A DNA stretch of 64,000 nt from Alphaproteobacteria bacterium (GTDB lineage Bacteria > Pseudomonadota > Alphaproteobacteria > Rhodobacterales > Rhodobacteraceae): the NCBI GenBank assembly GCA_030429495.1, contig JAUIFH010000011.1:22587-86586 (forward strand), written 5' to 3'. This document shows, piece by piece, positions 7,901 through 17,953 of this stretch. Position 1 is the stretch's first letter. Each line of letters begins with the position of its first letter. Made by a program: the position numbers and the translations under genes. The notes below the pieces were generated by a model. It was given only the letters and a program-made list of their open reading frames with translations. It was not told the DNA's origin and did no database searches.

Positions 7901-10084
7901 TCACTTCAACCGGAGCGCGTTCAGCGACACCGTGATCGAAGATGTGGACATCGCCAGCGCCGCGATCAAGGGCGTGGCCAGACCGGCGAGCGCGATGGGC
8001 ACCGCGATGAGGTTGTACGCGAAGGACAAGCCGAAATTCTCCTTGATCCGCCGGCGCGTCTGCCGTGCGATCCGGACCGCATCCGACAACGGTGCAAGGT
8101 CCTGCCCGAGCAGCACGATATCCGAGGCGACGCGCGCGGCATCAAGGGCGGAGGCAGGAGAGATGGAGACATGGGCCGAAGCGAGCGCAGCAGTGTCATT
8201 CAGGCCGTCACCGACCATCAGAACCTTTGCGCCGTCGTCCTGCAGGGCCGCGATACGCGACGCCTTCTCCTCTGGTCGCTGACCCGACCGCCATTCCGTG
8301 ATGCCAAGTTCCCGGGCAAGCTGCGCAACCGGCACTTCGGTATCGCCGGAAAGCAGGATGACCCGCTTGCCGGCCGCCTTGAGCGCCTCGACGGCTTCTT
8401 CCGCGCCCGGGCGCAGCCGGTCGGTAAAAGCGAAGGCTTCCGGCCGACCGCTCCCGATCCGCAAATAGGTAGCGGTTCCGGCAGCCGGTTCCGCCCCAAC
8501 CCATTCGGCGCGGCCGAGCCGGACAGATTGGCCGTTCCACTCGCCCTCGACGCCGAAACCCGGCACCTCGCGGATCGCAGCAACGGTGGCGGGGATGATA
8601 CCGTCGGCGGACAGCGCCGCCGACAGGCTGCGCGACAGCGGATGGGCCGAGCCCCCCGCAAGCGCCGCCGCCACTTCCTTCGCCTCGCGGGGATGACCGC
8701 CGAGACCGGCGGCCTCCGGCGCGCCGAGCGTCAGCGTCCCGGTCTTGTCGAAGACGACCGTGTCGACTTCAGCGAGCCGCTCAAGCGCGGTGCCGTCCTT
8801 GATGAGAAGGCCCTTGCGGAACAGCTTTCCCGAAGCCGCCGTCACGACGGCTGGAACAGCAAGGGCCAGCGCGCAGGGGCAGGTAATGATGAGAACCGCC
8901 GCCGCGATATTAACCGACAGCCGGACATCCCTGGTCAGATACAGCCAGACCGAGAATGCGGCCAGCGCCAGAATGTGCACCGACGGCGAATAAGCCCGCG
9001 CCATGCGGTCGGCAAGCGAGGTGTAGCGCGTCTTGGCACTTTCTGCGACAGCGACAAGATCGGCCATCCGGTGCAGCGAGGTCTCGCGTCCCGCCGCCGT
9101 CACCTGCAAGAGCAGCGGGCCGGTCAGGTTGACCTCACCCGCGCTCACGGCCGTGCCGGTAGCGGCCGGAACCGGCAGCGTCTCGCCGGTCAGGAGGGAG
9201 CGGTCAATCTCTGACGCGCCTTCGATGACGATACCGTCGACCGGCATCCGCGCACCCGGCCGAACCCGGACGAAATCACCGACCACCAGTTCCGCGATCG
9301 GCACGACGGCCTCTTCCCCGCCCGCCACCTTCGTCGCGCGCGGCACTTCCAGCGCGGTCAGTTCCTCTGCCGCCGACCGCGCGGCGGCACGGCTGCGGTA
9401 GTCGAGATAGCGTCCCGCAAGAAGGAAGAAACAGAGCGAGACGGCTGCGTCGAAATAGGCGTGATGACCGCTCGCGAAGGTCTCGTAGAGCGAGATAGAC
9501 GAGGCGAGGATCAGTGCCAGCGAGATCGGCACATCCATCCCCAGCCGGCGCGCCCTGAGCGAGGCCCAGGCCGACGCGAAGAACGGCTGCCCGGAAAAGG
9601 CCAGCGTGGGCAGCGCGATGGCGGCGGAAATCCAGTGGAACAGGTCGCGCGTCGCGGCTTCGGCGCCCGACCAGACCGCGACCGACAGCAGCATGATGTT
9701 CATCATCGCGAAGCCCGCAACGCCCAGCCGCATCAGAAGATCGCGGCCCCGCTTGTCGGTCTCCGTCGCCGAAAGCAGGCCGGGATCGAGTTCATGTGCT
9801 GGGTAGCCTATCGACTTGAGCCGCGCGATCAGCGTGTCGGCCATGACATCGGACGACGCCGCGACAGAGACCCGTTTCAGCGTCAGGTTCACGCGGGCAG
9901 AGCGGACACCCGGCATCGTCACCAGCGCACGCTCGACATCCGAGATACAGACCGCGCAATGCGCGGTCGGCAGCGACAGGACCAACCCTGCCTCCTTCTC
10001 GGCACGGCGGTCAGCGAGCGCCTCGGCGGCGGGCGCCGCGACGCAAGCCGGACAGGCCGAGAGGGAGGGCGCGAGCGTCGCCAT
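7901..10084 (-). CDS. ccoI: Copper-transporting P1B-type ATPase for cbb3 oxidase assembly
   Basis: A 727-residue FixI/CcoI-type ATPase that moves copper across the inner membrane for the CuB site of the cbb3 oxidase. There is an N-terminal CPAC pair (residues 11-14), then a heavy-metal-associated domain with CAVC (43-46). The TCPCAL metal site in the membrane is at about 401-406, the phosphorylation site DKTGT at 446-450, and GDGLND closes the ATP domain. The start overlaps the ccoH stop as TGATG, so translation is probably coupled. A second P1B ATPase (51636-54083) is more like the copper-export type. Confidence 0.95.
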   Translation of the reverse strand: MATLAPSLSACPACVAAPAAEALADRRAEKEAGLVLSLPTAHCAVCISDVERALVTMPGVRSARVNLTLKRVSVAASSDVMADTLIARLKSIGYPAHELDPGLLSATETDKRGRDLLMRLGVAGFAMMNIMLLSVAVWSGAEAATRDLFHWISAAIALPTLAFSGQPFFASAWASLRARRLGMDVPISLALILASSISLYETFASGHHAYFDAAVSLCFFLLAGRYLDYRSRAAARSAAEELTALEVPRATKVAGGEEAVVPIAELVVGDFVRVRPGARMPVDGIVIEGASEIDRSLLTGETLPVPAATGTAVSAGEVNLTGPLLLQVTAAGRETSLHRMADLVAVAESAKTRYTSLADRMARAYSPSVHILALAAFSVWLYLTRDVRLSVNIAAAVLIITCPCALALAVPAVVTAASGKLFRKGLLIKDGTALERLAEVDTVVFDKTGTLTLGAPEAAGLGGHPREAKEVAAALAGGSAHPLSRSLSAALSADGIIPATVAAIREVPGFGVEGEWNGQSVRLGRAEWVGAEPAAGTATYLRIGSGRPEAFAFTDRLRPGAEEAVEALKAAGKRVILLSGDTEVPVAQLARELGITEWRSGQRPEEKASRIAALQDDGAKVLMVGDGLNDTAALASAHVSISPASALDAARVASDIVLLGQDLAPLSDAVRIARQTRRRIKENFGLSFAYNLIAVPIALAGLATPLIAALAMSTSSITVSLNALRLK

Positions 10085-10539
10085 CAGCCCGCGACGAACA
10101 GGTCGAGCCGCTGGAGGAACCGGGTGCCGTCAGCCGCGAAGGCTTCAAGAAGGATCATCCATTTTCCGGGGGCGAGCGTGGCCTCGGCGACGTAGTCGCC
10201 ATCCTTCCAGACGAAATCGGGCGTCAGGTCATCGGCCGCTTCCGTCGTCCGGCCGACCGTCGCCGTCAGCCGCTCCACCTGCACCGGAAGCCCGTCCGCA
10301 TCGCGGAAGGACAGGCGCAGTTCGCCGTCGTCATAGGCTTCGCTCAGAGTCCAGCCAAGCGCGGTCTGGGCGGCGCGCTGCGCCTCGAACGCCTGCGAGG
10401 CGACATAGGAATTCCGGACTTCGAGACCGGGGAAGGTCCGGATCGCCTGCGTCGCCATCACGACATTCACCCCGATGATGATAGCGAAGGCGCCAGCGGT
10501 GATCAGGAACACCTTGCGTCCGGTCAGTTCGCCCTTCAT
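10084..10539 (-). CDS. ccoH: Cbb3 oxidase assembly protein CcoH/FixH
   Basis: A 151-residue protein with one N-terminal transmembrane segment (KVFLITAGAFAIIIGVNVVM) and a periplasmic beta-rich domain, as expected for FixH/CcoH. The NSYVASQ and N-terminal GRKV segments match the family. CcoH associates with CcoN/CcoP during cbb3 maturation. The start is placed at MKGELTGRKV, one base past the ccoG stop. The longer frame to 10599 would overlap ccoG. Its stop overlaps the ccoI start. Confidence 0.92.
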   Translation of the reverse strand: MKGELTGRKVFLITAGAFAIIIGVNVVMATQAIRTFPGLEVRNSYVASQAFEAQRAAQTALGWTLSEAYDDGELRLSFRDADGLPVQVERLTATVGRTTEAADDLTPDFVWKDGDYVAEATLAPGKWMILLEAFAADGTRFLQRLDLFVAG

Positions 10540-10540
10540 C

Positions 10541-11968
10541 TCAGCCCCCTGCCCCGTTGAAGACGGTGTCCGCGTTGACCCGGTCGGCGCTGACGGCATC
10601 GTCGATCCAGAACCGGATTTCCGTGCGTTCCGACGCCGCTTCCGCGCTTCCCGCCGGGGCCGTTATATAGAGCCGCTGCGTCAGCGTCGAATCCGCCGGC
10701 ACGATCACTTCAAGCCCTTCCGCCCCCTCGATCCCCATCACGAAGTCCGCCTCGGAGGCGAGCGATATCCGGAAGGGGCGATCCTCGCCATGCTTGTTGC
10801 GCAGGCGCAGCGTGTAGGTGTTGCGGATCGAGCCGTCCGACAGCGTGACGAACAGCGGATTGCGTTCCGGCGTCACGTTCACGTCGATGGGCGAGCGGAT
10901 GAACAGCGCCACGATCATGGCGATACCCACTGCCGACCAGAGCGTGGTGTAGAGGATGGTGCGCGGGCGGAAGATGTGCTTCCACACATTCTTCGGATGG
11001 CCGCCGGCGCGCTCCGCCGCCTCATCCTTCAGCGCCATGTAGCTGATCAGGCCGCGCGGTTTGCCGATGCGGTCCATGACCTCGTCACAGGCGTCGATGC
11101 AGAGTGCGCAGGTGATGCATTCAAGCTGCTGGCCGTCGCGGATGTCGATACCCATCGGGCAGACGTTCACGCATGCCATGCAGTCGATGCAGTCGCCCTG
11201 CTGCACATCCTCCTGCCCCTTCTTGAGCTTGCCTCGCGGCTCGCCCCGCCAGTCGCGATAGGCGACGACGAGAGTGTCCTCGTCCATCATTGCGGCCTGA
11301 ATTCGCGGCCACGGGCAGGCATAGATGCAGATCTGTTCGCGCGCGAAACCGCCGAAGAAGAAGGTTGTCGCGGTCAGGATCGCCATAGTCGTGTAGGCGA
11401 TGGGATGCGCATTTCCGGTCACAAGGTCGCGCGCCAGCGTCGGCGCGTCGGTGAAATAGAAAATCCAGGCACCGCCGGTCGCAAGACCGATCAGCAGCCA
11501 GACCACCCACTTCGTAACCCGCAGGCGAACCTTCCGCGCATCCCATTTCGCGTTCCAAAGCCGGACGCGTGCGTTGCGGTCGCCTTCGATCCAGCGCTCG
11601 ACGAGGATATAAAGATCGGTCCAGACGGTCTGCGGGCAGGCATAGCCGCACCAGACCCGGCCGAGCGCCGAGGTGAACAGGAAAAGCCCAAGCCCGGCCA
11701 TGATGAGAAGACCCGCGATGAAATAGAACTCATCGGGCCAGATCTCGATCATGAAGAAGAAGAAGCGCCGGTTGGCAAGGTCGACGAGGACCGCCTGATC
11801 CGGCAGGTTCGGGCCACGGTCCCAGCGAAGCAGGGGCGTGATGTAGTAGATGCCGAGGGTGACGATCATGATCACCCATTTCAGATTGCGGAACGCTCCG
11901 CTTACCCTGCGTGGGAAAACGGGTTCGCGCGCCGCATAGAGCGACGGAGGGGTTTGTATCTCGTTCAT
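10541..11968 (-). CDS. ccoG: Cytochrome c oxidase accessory protein CcoG (FixG/RdxB), iron-sulfur protein
   Basis: A 475-residue inner-membrane protein with several transmembrane helices (about residues 27-210), a polyferredoxin core and an Ig-like C-terminal domain. Two cysteine sets for 4Fe-4S clusters are clear: CIDCMACVNVCP and CITCALCIDACD. An NosR/NapH-like CGYACPQTVW motif lies in the membrane part. The family acts in copper reduction during cbb3 assembly. First gene of ccoGHIS; an FNR box lies about 65 bases upstream with a good -10 element between, so FnrL should activate it under low oxygen. Confidence 0.95.
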   Translation of the reverse strand: MNEIQTPPSLYAAREPVFPRRVSGAFRNLKWVIMIVTLGIYYITPLLRWDRGPNLPDQAVLVDLANRRFFFFMIEIWPDEFYFIAGLLIMAGLGLFLFTSALGRVWCGYACPQTVWTDLYILVERWIEGDRNARVRLWNAKWDARKVRLRVTKWVVWLLIGLATGGAWIFYFTDAPTLARDLVTGNAHPIAYTTMAILTATTFFFGGFAREQICIYACPWPRIQAAMMDEDTLVVAYRDWRGEPRGKLKKGQEDVQQGDCIDCMACVNVCPMGIDIRDGQQLECITCALCIDACDEVMDRIGKPRGLISYMALKDEAAERAGGHPKNVWKHIFRPRTILYTTLWSAVGIAMIVALFIRSPIDVNVTPERNPLFVTLSDGSIRNTYTLRLRNKHGEDRPFRISLASEADFVMGIEGAEGLEVIVPADSTLTQRLYITAPAGSAEAASERTEIRFWIDDAVSADRVNADTVFNGAGG

Positions 11969-11996
11969 GTGCTCGAATATCCGTCTGTTCGCGCAT

Positions 11997-12040
11997 TGTA
12001 TATCGCAGTGCGGTCAATCGGAGGCATTGACCCAGATCAA
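11997..12040 (-). promoter_or_regulatory. FNR box and -10 element upstream of ccoG
   Basis: The box TTGACCCAGATCAA occupies 12027-12040 and matches the FNR/FnrL dyad TTGAT-N4-ATCAA with one change. On the minus strand GATATA (12004-11999) or TATACA (12002-11997) lies 32-34 bases from the box centre, close to the spacing of a class II FNR promoter. The predicted transcript would begin near 11992, about 24 bases before the ccoG start. The dyad is seen directly; activation is inferred. Confidence 0.82.
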
Positions 12041-12176
12041 ACAGCAAATTCGCTTTCGCCGCGTCATTTTGGCCCCCGGTTCGATTAACACTTAGAAACG
12101 CCGGGCATTTTCGTTTTGATGTCCGGGCTGCGGCGCGATTCGCCACAGGGCAGACGGAACGGCAGGACGAAACGGG

Positions 12177-13472
12177 ATGCAGGACGACAACGGCAAGGGC
12201 TTCGGCAGGATCATCGGCGGCGTTGCGGCGATATTTCTGGTGTTCGTCCTGGGCCTGACCTTCGGCGTTCGCTCATGGCCGCCGGCGCGGCAACTGGAAT
12301 CGGTCTTCGACTCCGCGGGAGAGATCAAGTCGCTCGCCGTCGCGGCGCTGAAAAATACGCCGAACCAGCACCTCGGCCGCCGGGTCCACGAGGGCGACGG
12401 GGTGATCGTCACCCGGCCCGAAGCCATGGCGCCTGGTGTCACGTTCATCTCCGGCCTGTTCGGCCAGCGCCTCGGGTTCCGCCTTTTCGGCACGGACGGG
12501 CAGGTGCTTTACGACTGGCCGATCGACTTCTTCAAGATCGCGCCGGAGAAGATGCAGCACCGCTATCATGCCCTTATCCACGGCGCGCTGCTCTATCCCG
12601 GAGGCGAGGTCGTCGCCAATCTCGACGGTCGTGGCATGGTGCGCTTCGACGCGTGCGGGCGCATCAAGTGGATGAACGAGGGGCGTAGCCACCACTCGAT
12701 CTTCGCTGATGACGACGGGGTGCTCTGGGCGCCGATCGCCGGGCCGGAATACAGGAACCCTGCCTTCACCCGCGGTCCCTTCAAACTCGACCGGATCGGC
12801 GCGTTCGATCCGGAGACCGGGCAGCAGGTGGCGGAGATCGACCTGGTCGACGTGCTGGAGAAATCTGATCGGATCGGCCTAATCCAGGACATCATCCGGC
12901 TGCGCGACGATGTCGTCCATCTCAACGATGTCGAGGTGCTGAGCGAGGAACTCGCACCGGCCTTCCCGATGTTCGCTGCGGGCGACCTGATGCTGTCATT
13001 GCGCAACCTCAACCAGATCTGGGTGCTCGACGGCACATCGCACGAAATCAAATGGGTCTCTGCCGGGCCGACGATCGGTCAGCACGATCCCGACTTCCAG
13101 CCCGACGGCACGATCTCGGTGCTCGACAACCGCCCGCTTTCACCGTTCGGCGCACCCGATGGGTATCCCGGCGCACATGGCGGTAGCCGCATCATCTCCA
13201 TCGATCCGGCCAGCGGCGCGCTGCACACCGACGTCCGCTCGACCGAAGAAGCCCCCTTCTACACGCCCTATCGCGGCAAGCACGAAGTCCTTGCCAACGG
13301 CGACATCCTGATCGCCGAAACCGATGCCGGGCGCGCTTTCGAAGTCACGCCGGGGGGAGAGGTTGTCTGGTCCTTCATCAACGGCTGGGACACGGACCAG
13401 ACCGCCTGGATCCTCGATATCGGCCGTTATCCCGCCGAATACGCGGACTTCGCCCCGACTTCGTGCAATTGA
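12177..13472 (+). CDS. Arylsulfotransferase (ASST)-family protein, membrane anchored
   Basis: A 431-residue protein with an N-terminal membrane segment (residues 13-31) and a large periplasmic beta-propeller-like domain. Segments such as LYPGGEVVANL, GQHDPDFQPDGTISVLDN and HEVLANGDILIAE are typical of the arylsulfotransferase/ASST repeat family. Real ASSTs use a catalytic histidine to move sulfate between phenols, but many bacterial members are uncharacterised, so the activity is not assured. The gene lies between the ccoG and ccoP blocks on the opposite strand. Start ATG with GCAGGAC upstream. Confidence 0.72.
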   Translation: MQDDNGKGFGRIIGGVAAIFLVFVLGLTFGVRSWPPARQLESVFDSAGEIKSLAVAALKNTPNQHLGRRVHEGDGVIVTRPEAMAPGVTFISGLFGQRLGFRLFGTDGQVLYDWPIDFFKIAPEKMQHRYHALIHGALLYPGGEVVANLDGRGMVRFDACGRIKWMNEGRSHHSIFADDDGVLWAPIAGPEYRNPAFTRGPFKLDRIGAFDPETGQQVAEIDLVDVLEKSDRIGLIQDIIRLRDDVVHLNDVEVLSEELAPAFPMFAAGDLMLSLRNLNQIWVLDGTSHEIKWVSAGPTIGQHDPDFQPDGTISVLDNRPLSPFGAPDGYPGAHGGSRIISIDPASGALHTDVRSTEEAPFYTPYRGKHEVLANGDILIAETDAGRAFEVTPGGEVVWSFINGWDTDQTAWILDIGRYPAEYADFAPTSCN

Positions 13473-13557
13473 CACTTGCCCGAAAGCCCCCGGAGCGGCT
13501 CAATTGCGGGGGCAGGCGCGCAGGCCGCTAACACCTCCGCGCCGAGGGAGGGCCGCC

Positions 13558-14241
13558 ATGTCAGACAAACGCCAGGCTCACGCAGCCTCGGAATTCTCGG
13601 CCGCCGAGATCGGCGCCCTAGCCCATCTCTACCGGGCCGAGGTCTACCGCAGCACGATCTGGCGGACGCGCCTTGATACAACCACGAACTGGGCGGTGGT
13701 TACGCTCGGTGTGGCGCTCTCGATCACGTTCTCGGCGCCGAATGCCTCGCCCGTGCCGCTGCTGCTCGTTGGCATCCTGATCATGCTGTTCCTCGCGCTG
13801 GAGGCACGTCGCTACCGTTACTTCAACGTTTTTCGTGCGCGGTCGCGCTGGCTGGAGCGCTTCTTCTACACACCGATGCTGCGCGACGGCGATCTGCACA
13901 CCGAGGATGACTGGCAGACAGTGCTGGCCGAGGACTACTTCACACCGCGCTACCACGTCTCCTTCCCGGTGGCCGTGGCCCGCCGGGTGCGTCACAACTA
14001 CCTGTGGATACTGCTGATCCAGTCGGTCGCCTATATTGGCAAGCTGGTCGTTCACCCGTTTCCTGTCTCGTCGCTGGACAACTTCATCCACCGCGCGCGG
14101 ATCGGTCCCCTCATACCGGGGGAAGTCGTGCTGGGGCTTGGGGGGGCTTACATCCTGGCCTGGGTCGCGCTTGCCGTCTGGGTCGGCCGGAGAGACGCAA
14201 TGCTTGCAAACCGGCGCGGAGGGTTGCCAACGATGGGCTGA
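13558..14241 (+). CDS. DUF2270 family integral membrane protein
   Basis: A 227-residue protein with about four hydrophobic segments: two near residues 45-82, one near 146-163 and one near 195-214. The LEARRYRYFNVFRARSRWLE segment and the ERFFY / DGDLHTEDDW region match DUF2270. Function is unknown. The ATG at 13558 follows GAGGGAGG with suitable spacing. It lies 85 bases after the ASST-like gene and is probably co-transcribed with it. It converges on ccoP. Confidence 0.75.
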   Translation: MSDKRQAHAASEFSAAEIGALAHLYRAEVYRSTIWRTRLDTTTNWAVVTLGVALSITFSAPNASPVPLLLVGILIMLFLALEARRYRYFNVFRARSRWLERFFYTPMLRDGDLHTEDDWQTVLAEDYFTPRYHVSFPVAVARRVRHNYLWILLIQSVAYIGKLVVHPFPVSSLDNFIHRARIGPLIPGEVVLGLGGAYILAWVALAVWVGRRDAMLANRRGGLPTMG

Positions 14242-14255
14242 AAAGAGAAAGGCAC

Positions 14256-14328
14256 CGGCACCCCCAGGAAACGCGCGAACAGGACGGGGTGCCGATGCTC
14301 TCTACCCGGGGGGCGGATACCGCCCCCC
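14256..14328. terminator. Two hairpins between convergent DUF2270 and ccoP genes
   Basis: CGGCACCCC (14256-14264) pairs with GGGGTGCCG (14286-14294). Immediately after, GGGGGGCGG (14308-14316) and CCGCCCCCC (14320-14328) form a perfect nine-base-pair stem with a three-base loop. Both lie between the convergent 3' ends of the DUF2270 gene and ccoNOQP. There is no U-tract on either strand, so this may act as an RNA-stabilising hairpin or a weak terminator. Confidence 0.5.
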
Positions 14329-14342
14329 GAATTCGTTTGCGG

Positions 14343-15212
14343 TTACTCGCCGCCGCCGCGTCCGTGTACCCAAGCGGCAACCGCGCGGATGTCGGCTTCG
14401 CTCAGGCGGCCCTGCCACGAGGGCATGACGCCGAAGCGGGCGTTGGTGACGGTCTCGGTCAATGCCGCATGATCCCCGCCGTAGAGCCAGATCGGGTCGG
14501 TCAGGTTCGGCGCGCCCTGATAGCGGTCGCCGGTGCCATCCTCAGCGTGGCAGGCCGCGCAGTTGTCGGCGAAGACCACGGCACCTTCGGTCGCGAGCGC
14601 CGCGTCATGCTCCTGCCCCGAAATCTGGAGCACATAGTTCACGACCTGGTCGATCTGCTCCGGCTCCAACAGCTCGTCGGCGCCGAAACGCGGCATTTCG
14701 GAATAGCGCGCGTCGTCATCCTCGGTGTTGCGGATGCCGTGGCTGATCGTGGTGTGGATGTCCTCGATCGTGCCACCCCAGAGCCAGTCGTTGTCCAGCA
14801 GGTTCGGGTAGCCGACCGCGCCGGCCGCGCCCGAGCCGTGGCACTGCGCGCACCACGTGCGGAAAATCGCCCCACCCGCGTTCTGGGTGTAGTTCACCAG
14901 TTCCGGGTCATCCCCGATCGCCGCGAGGTCGGCCGCGACCAGTTTCGCCTCGACCGGCGCGTTGGCGTCCTCGAAACGCTTGATCTCGGCCGCGACGTCG
15001 GAGCGCATCGTATTACCGAAGATGCCCTGCGTCGCCGCATTGACAAGCGGCCAGGCCGGGTAGGCGATCGTGTAGAGAACGCCCCAGAAGATCGTGAGGT
15101 AGAACGTCCAGAGCCACCAACGCGGAAGCGGGTTGTTGTATTCCTCGATGCCGTCCCAGGAGTGACCCGTGGTTTCCGGTTCCACACGCTGCTTGATCGG
15201 TTTCTTGCTCAT
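14343..15212 (-). CDS. ccoP: Cbb3-type cytochrome c oxidase subunit III, di-haem cytochrome c
   Basis: A 289-residue membrane-anchored protein carrying two c-type haems, CAQCH (121-125) and CAACH (218-222). It passes electrons from soluble or membrane cytochromes c to CcoO/CcoN. The conserved N-terminus ([17 protein letters not shown]) and a single transmembrane helix near residues 32-55 are diagnostic. Methionine ligands are present after each haem site (SEMPRFG and VMPSWQG). The start overlaps the ccoQ stop by ATGA, indicating coupled translation. Last gene of ccoNOQP. Confidence 0.97.
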   Translation of the reverse strand: MSKKPIKQRVEPETTGHSWDGIEEYNNPLPRWWLWTFYLTIFWGVLYTIAYPAWPLVNAATQGIFGNTMRSDVAAEIKRFEDANAPVEAKLVAADLAAIGDDPELVNYTQNAGGAIFRTWCAQCHGSGAAGAVGYPNLLDNDWLWGGTIEDIHTTISHGIRNTEDDDARYSEMPRFGADELLEPEQIDQVVNYVLQISGQEHDAALATEGAVVFADNCAACHAEDGTGDRYQGAPNLTDPIWLYGGDHAALTETVTNARFGVMPSWQGRLSEADIRAVAAWVHGRGGGE

Positions 15213-15394
15213 TTGCAGGCCTCCTCCGCCGGGGCGGGTCTGTCTTCATGCCGGAAGGGGATGTTCGAGATGTCTTCGTGAACGCGCCGCGATCCGGGCC
15301 GGAAGGCCCAAAGGACGACGCCGAGGAACAGCAGGAACAGTGCCAGCAGCGCCCAGCTGTCGGCAAACTCCCTCAGTAGCGAATAGAAATCCAT
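15209..15394 (-). CDS. ccoQ: Cbb3-type cytochrome oxidase subunit CcoQ
   Basis: A 61-residue small subunit with one transmembrane helix (about residues 14-33) after the typical [17 protein letters not shown] start, then a basic and acidic tail. CcoQ stabilises the cbb3 complex and in Rhodobacter is linked to redox signalling. It sits between ccoO and ccoP; its stop overlaps the ccoP ATG. Confidence 0.93.
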   Translation of the reverse strand: MDFYSLLREFADSWALLALFLLFLGVVLWAFRPGSRRVHEDISNIPFRHEDRPAPAEEACK

Positions 15395-15406
15395 GACGCG
15401 GCCTCC

Positions 15407-16132
15407 TCAGCGTGCCGGGTCAGGCTGGAAGGTCGTGAAATCGACCATCGTGCCCAACACCTGCAGATAGGCGACAAGCGCGTCCATCTCGGTGATGCCC
15501 GGCTGGCCGTCGAAGTTCGACACGACCGCGCCAGGATAGCGTTCCACCAGCCCGTCGGTATCGGCGTCGGGATCTGCCTGCGCGGCGAAGTCTGCCTTGG
15601 CAAGTTCGATCATCTCCGACGTGTACGGCACGCCGACCATCGCATCCGTCTCAAGCCGGATTTCGATGTGCTCCGGCTCGATCAGCCGGTTGGACAGGAA
15701 GCCGTATTTCGGCATCACCGATTCCGGCACCACCGATTGCGGATCGGTCAGGTGGTCGACATGCCACTCGTCCGAGTAGCGGCCTCCCACGCGGGCAAGG
15801 TCAGGCCCCGTCCGCTTCGAGCCCCACTGGAACGGGTGGTCGTACATCGACTCCGCCGCCAGGCTGTAGTGGCCGTAGCGCTCCACCTCGTCGCGCATCG
15901 GGCGGATCATCTGGCTGTGGCAGACGTAGCAGCCTTCGCGGATGTAGATGTCGCGGCCCGTCAGTTCCAGCGGCGTGTAGGGACGTACCCCTTCCACCTT
16001 CTCGATCGTGTTCTCGAGGTAGAAGAGTGGCGCGATCTCGACGATGCCGCCGATCGTGACCACAGCGAAGGCACCGATCAGAAGGGCCGTCGCGTTCGTC
16101 TCAAGGAACTTGTGCTTGTCAAGAATACCCAT
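15407..16132 (-). CDS. ccoO: Cbb3-type cytochrome c oxidase subunit II, mono-haem
   Basis: A 241-residue subunit with an N-terminal membrane helix (about residues 15-37) and one haem c site, [16 protein letters not shown] (CYVCH at 68-72). The [18 protein letters not shown] region is typical of FixO/CcoO. The start is set at MGILDKHKF, 13 bases after ccoN; the longer upstream frame would overlap ccoN and is unlike the family. Together with CcoN and CcoP it forms the core oxidase. Confidence 0.97.
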   Translation of the reverse strand: MGILDKHKFLETNATALLIGAFAVVTIGGIVEIAPLFYLENTIEKVEGVRPYTPLELTGRDIYIREGCYVCHSQMIRPMRDEVERYGHYSLAAESMYDHPFQWGSKRTGPDLARVGGRYSDEWHVDHLTDPQSVVPESVMPKYGFLSNRLIEPEHIEIRLETDAMVGVPYTSEMIELAKADFAAQADPDADTDGLVERYPGAVVSNFDGQPGITEMDALVAYLQVLGTMVDFTTFQPDPAR

Positions 16133-16145
16133 GATCCGGGCCCCC

Positions 16146-17747
<1,602 letters not shown>

Positions 17748-17843
17748 GTCAGCGTTCCCTCGTCATGCCTTCTCCGCCCGATTCGTGAGCGTCCGGGCGG
17801 TCTTTGACTGGTCGGGTTTTGGACGTGAGGGGGGACAGACGCA

Positions 17844-17857
17844 TTGATCTGGGTCAA
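17844..17857. promoter_or_regulatory. FNR box nearer ccoN
   Basis: TTGATCTGGGTCAA matches the FNR/FnrL dyad with one change. Its centre is about 103 bases upstream of the ccoN ATG. A class II arrangement would start the ccoN transcript near 17809, although the -10 there is weak. The same 14 bases occur in front of hemN (21315-21328). Confidence 0.85.
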
Positions 17858-17875
17858 ATGCGCGCAGGCGCGGAG

Positions 17876-17918
17876 TTGATCCTTGTCAAAGCGGGCGGCA
17901 GCACCACGCGGATACCGT
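17876..17918 (+). promoter_or_regulatory. Second FNR box with -10 element, facing the usp gene
   Basis: TTGATCCTTGTCAA (17876-17889) is a second FNR-like dyad, 32 bases from the first, about three helical turns. A GATACCGT element lies about 31 bases downstream of its centre, as expected for the -10 of a class II promoter. The transcript would begin near 17924, 30 bases before the usp ATG. The site could also help activate ccoN. Confidence 0.72.
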
Positions 17919-17953
17919 CATGTTGCACCCCAAGGCGCGAAGGAGATGCGACG

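Noticed and set aside
10475..12088. A 537-codon open frame opposite ccoG
   Set aside because: It is the antisense shadow of ccoG and also crosses the FNR box and the ccoG promoter.
13486..13513. GCCCCCG and CGGGGGC as a terminator between the ASST-like and DUF2270 genes
   Set aside because: The stem is seven base pairs with a 14-base loop and no T-run, and the two genes are likely co-transcribed.
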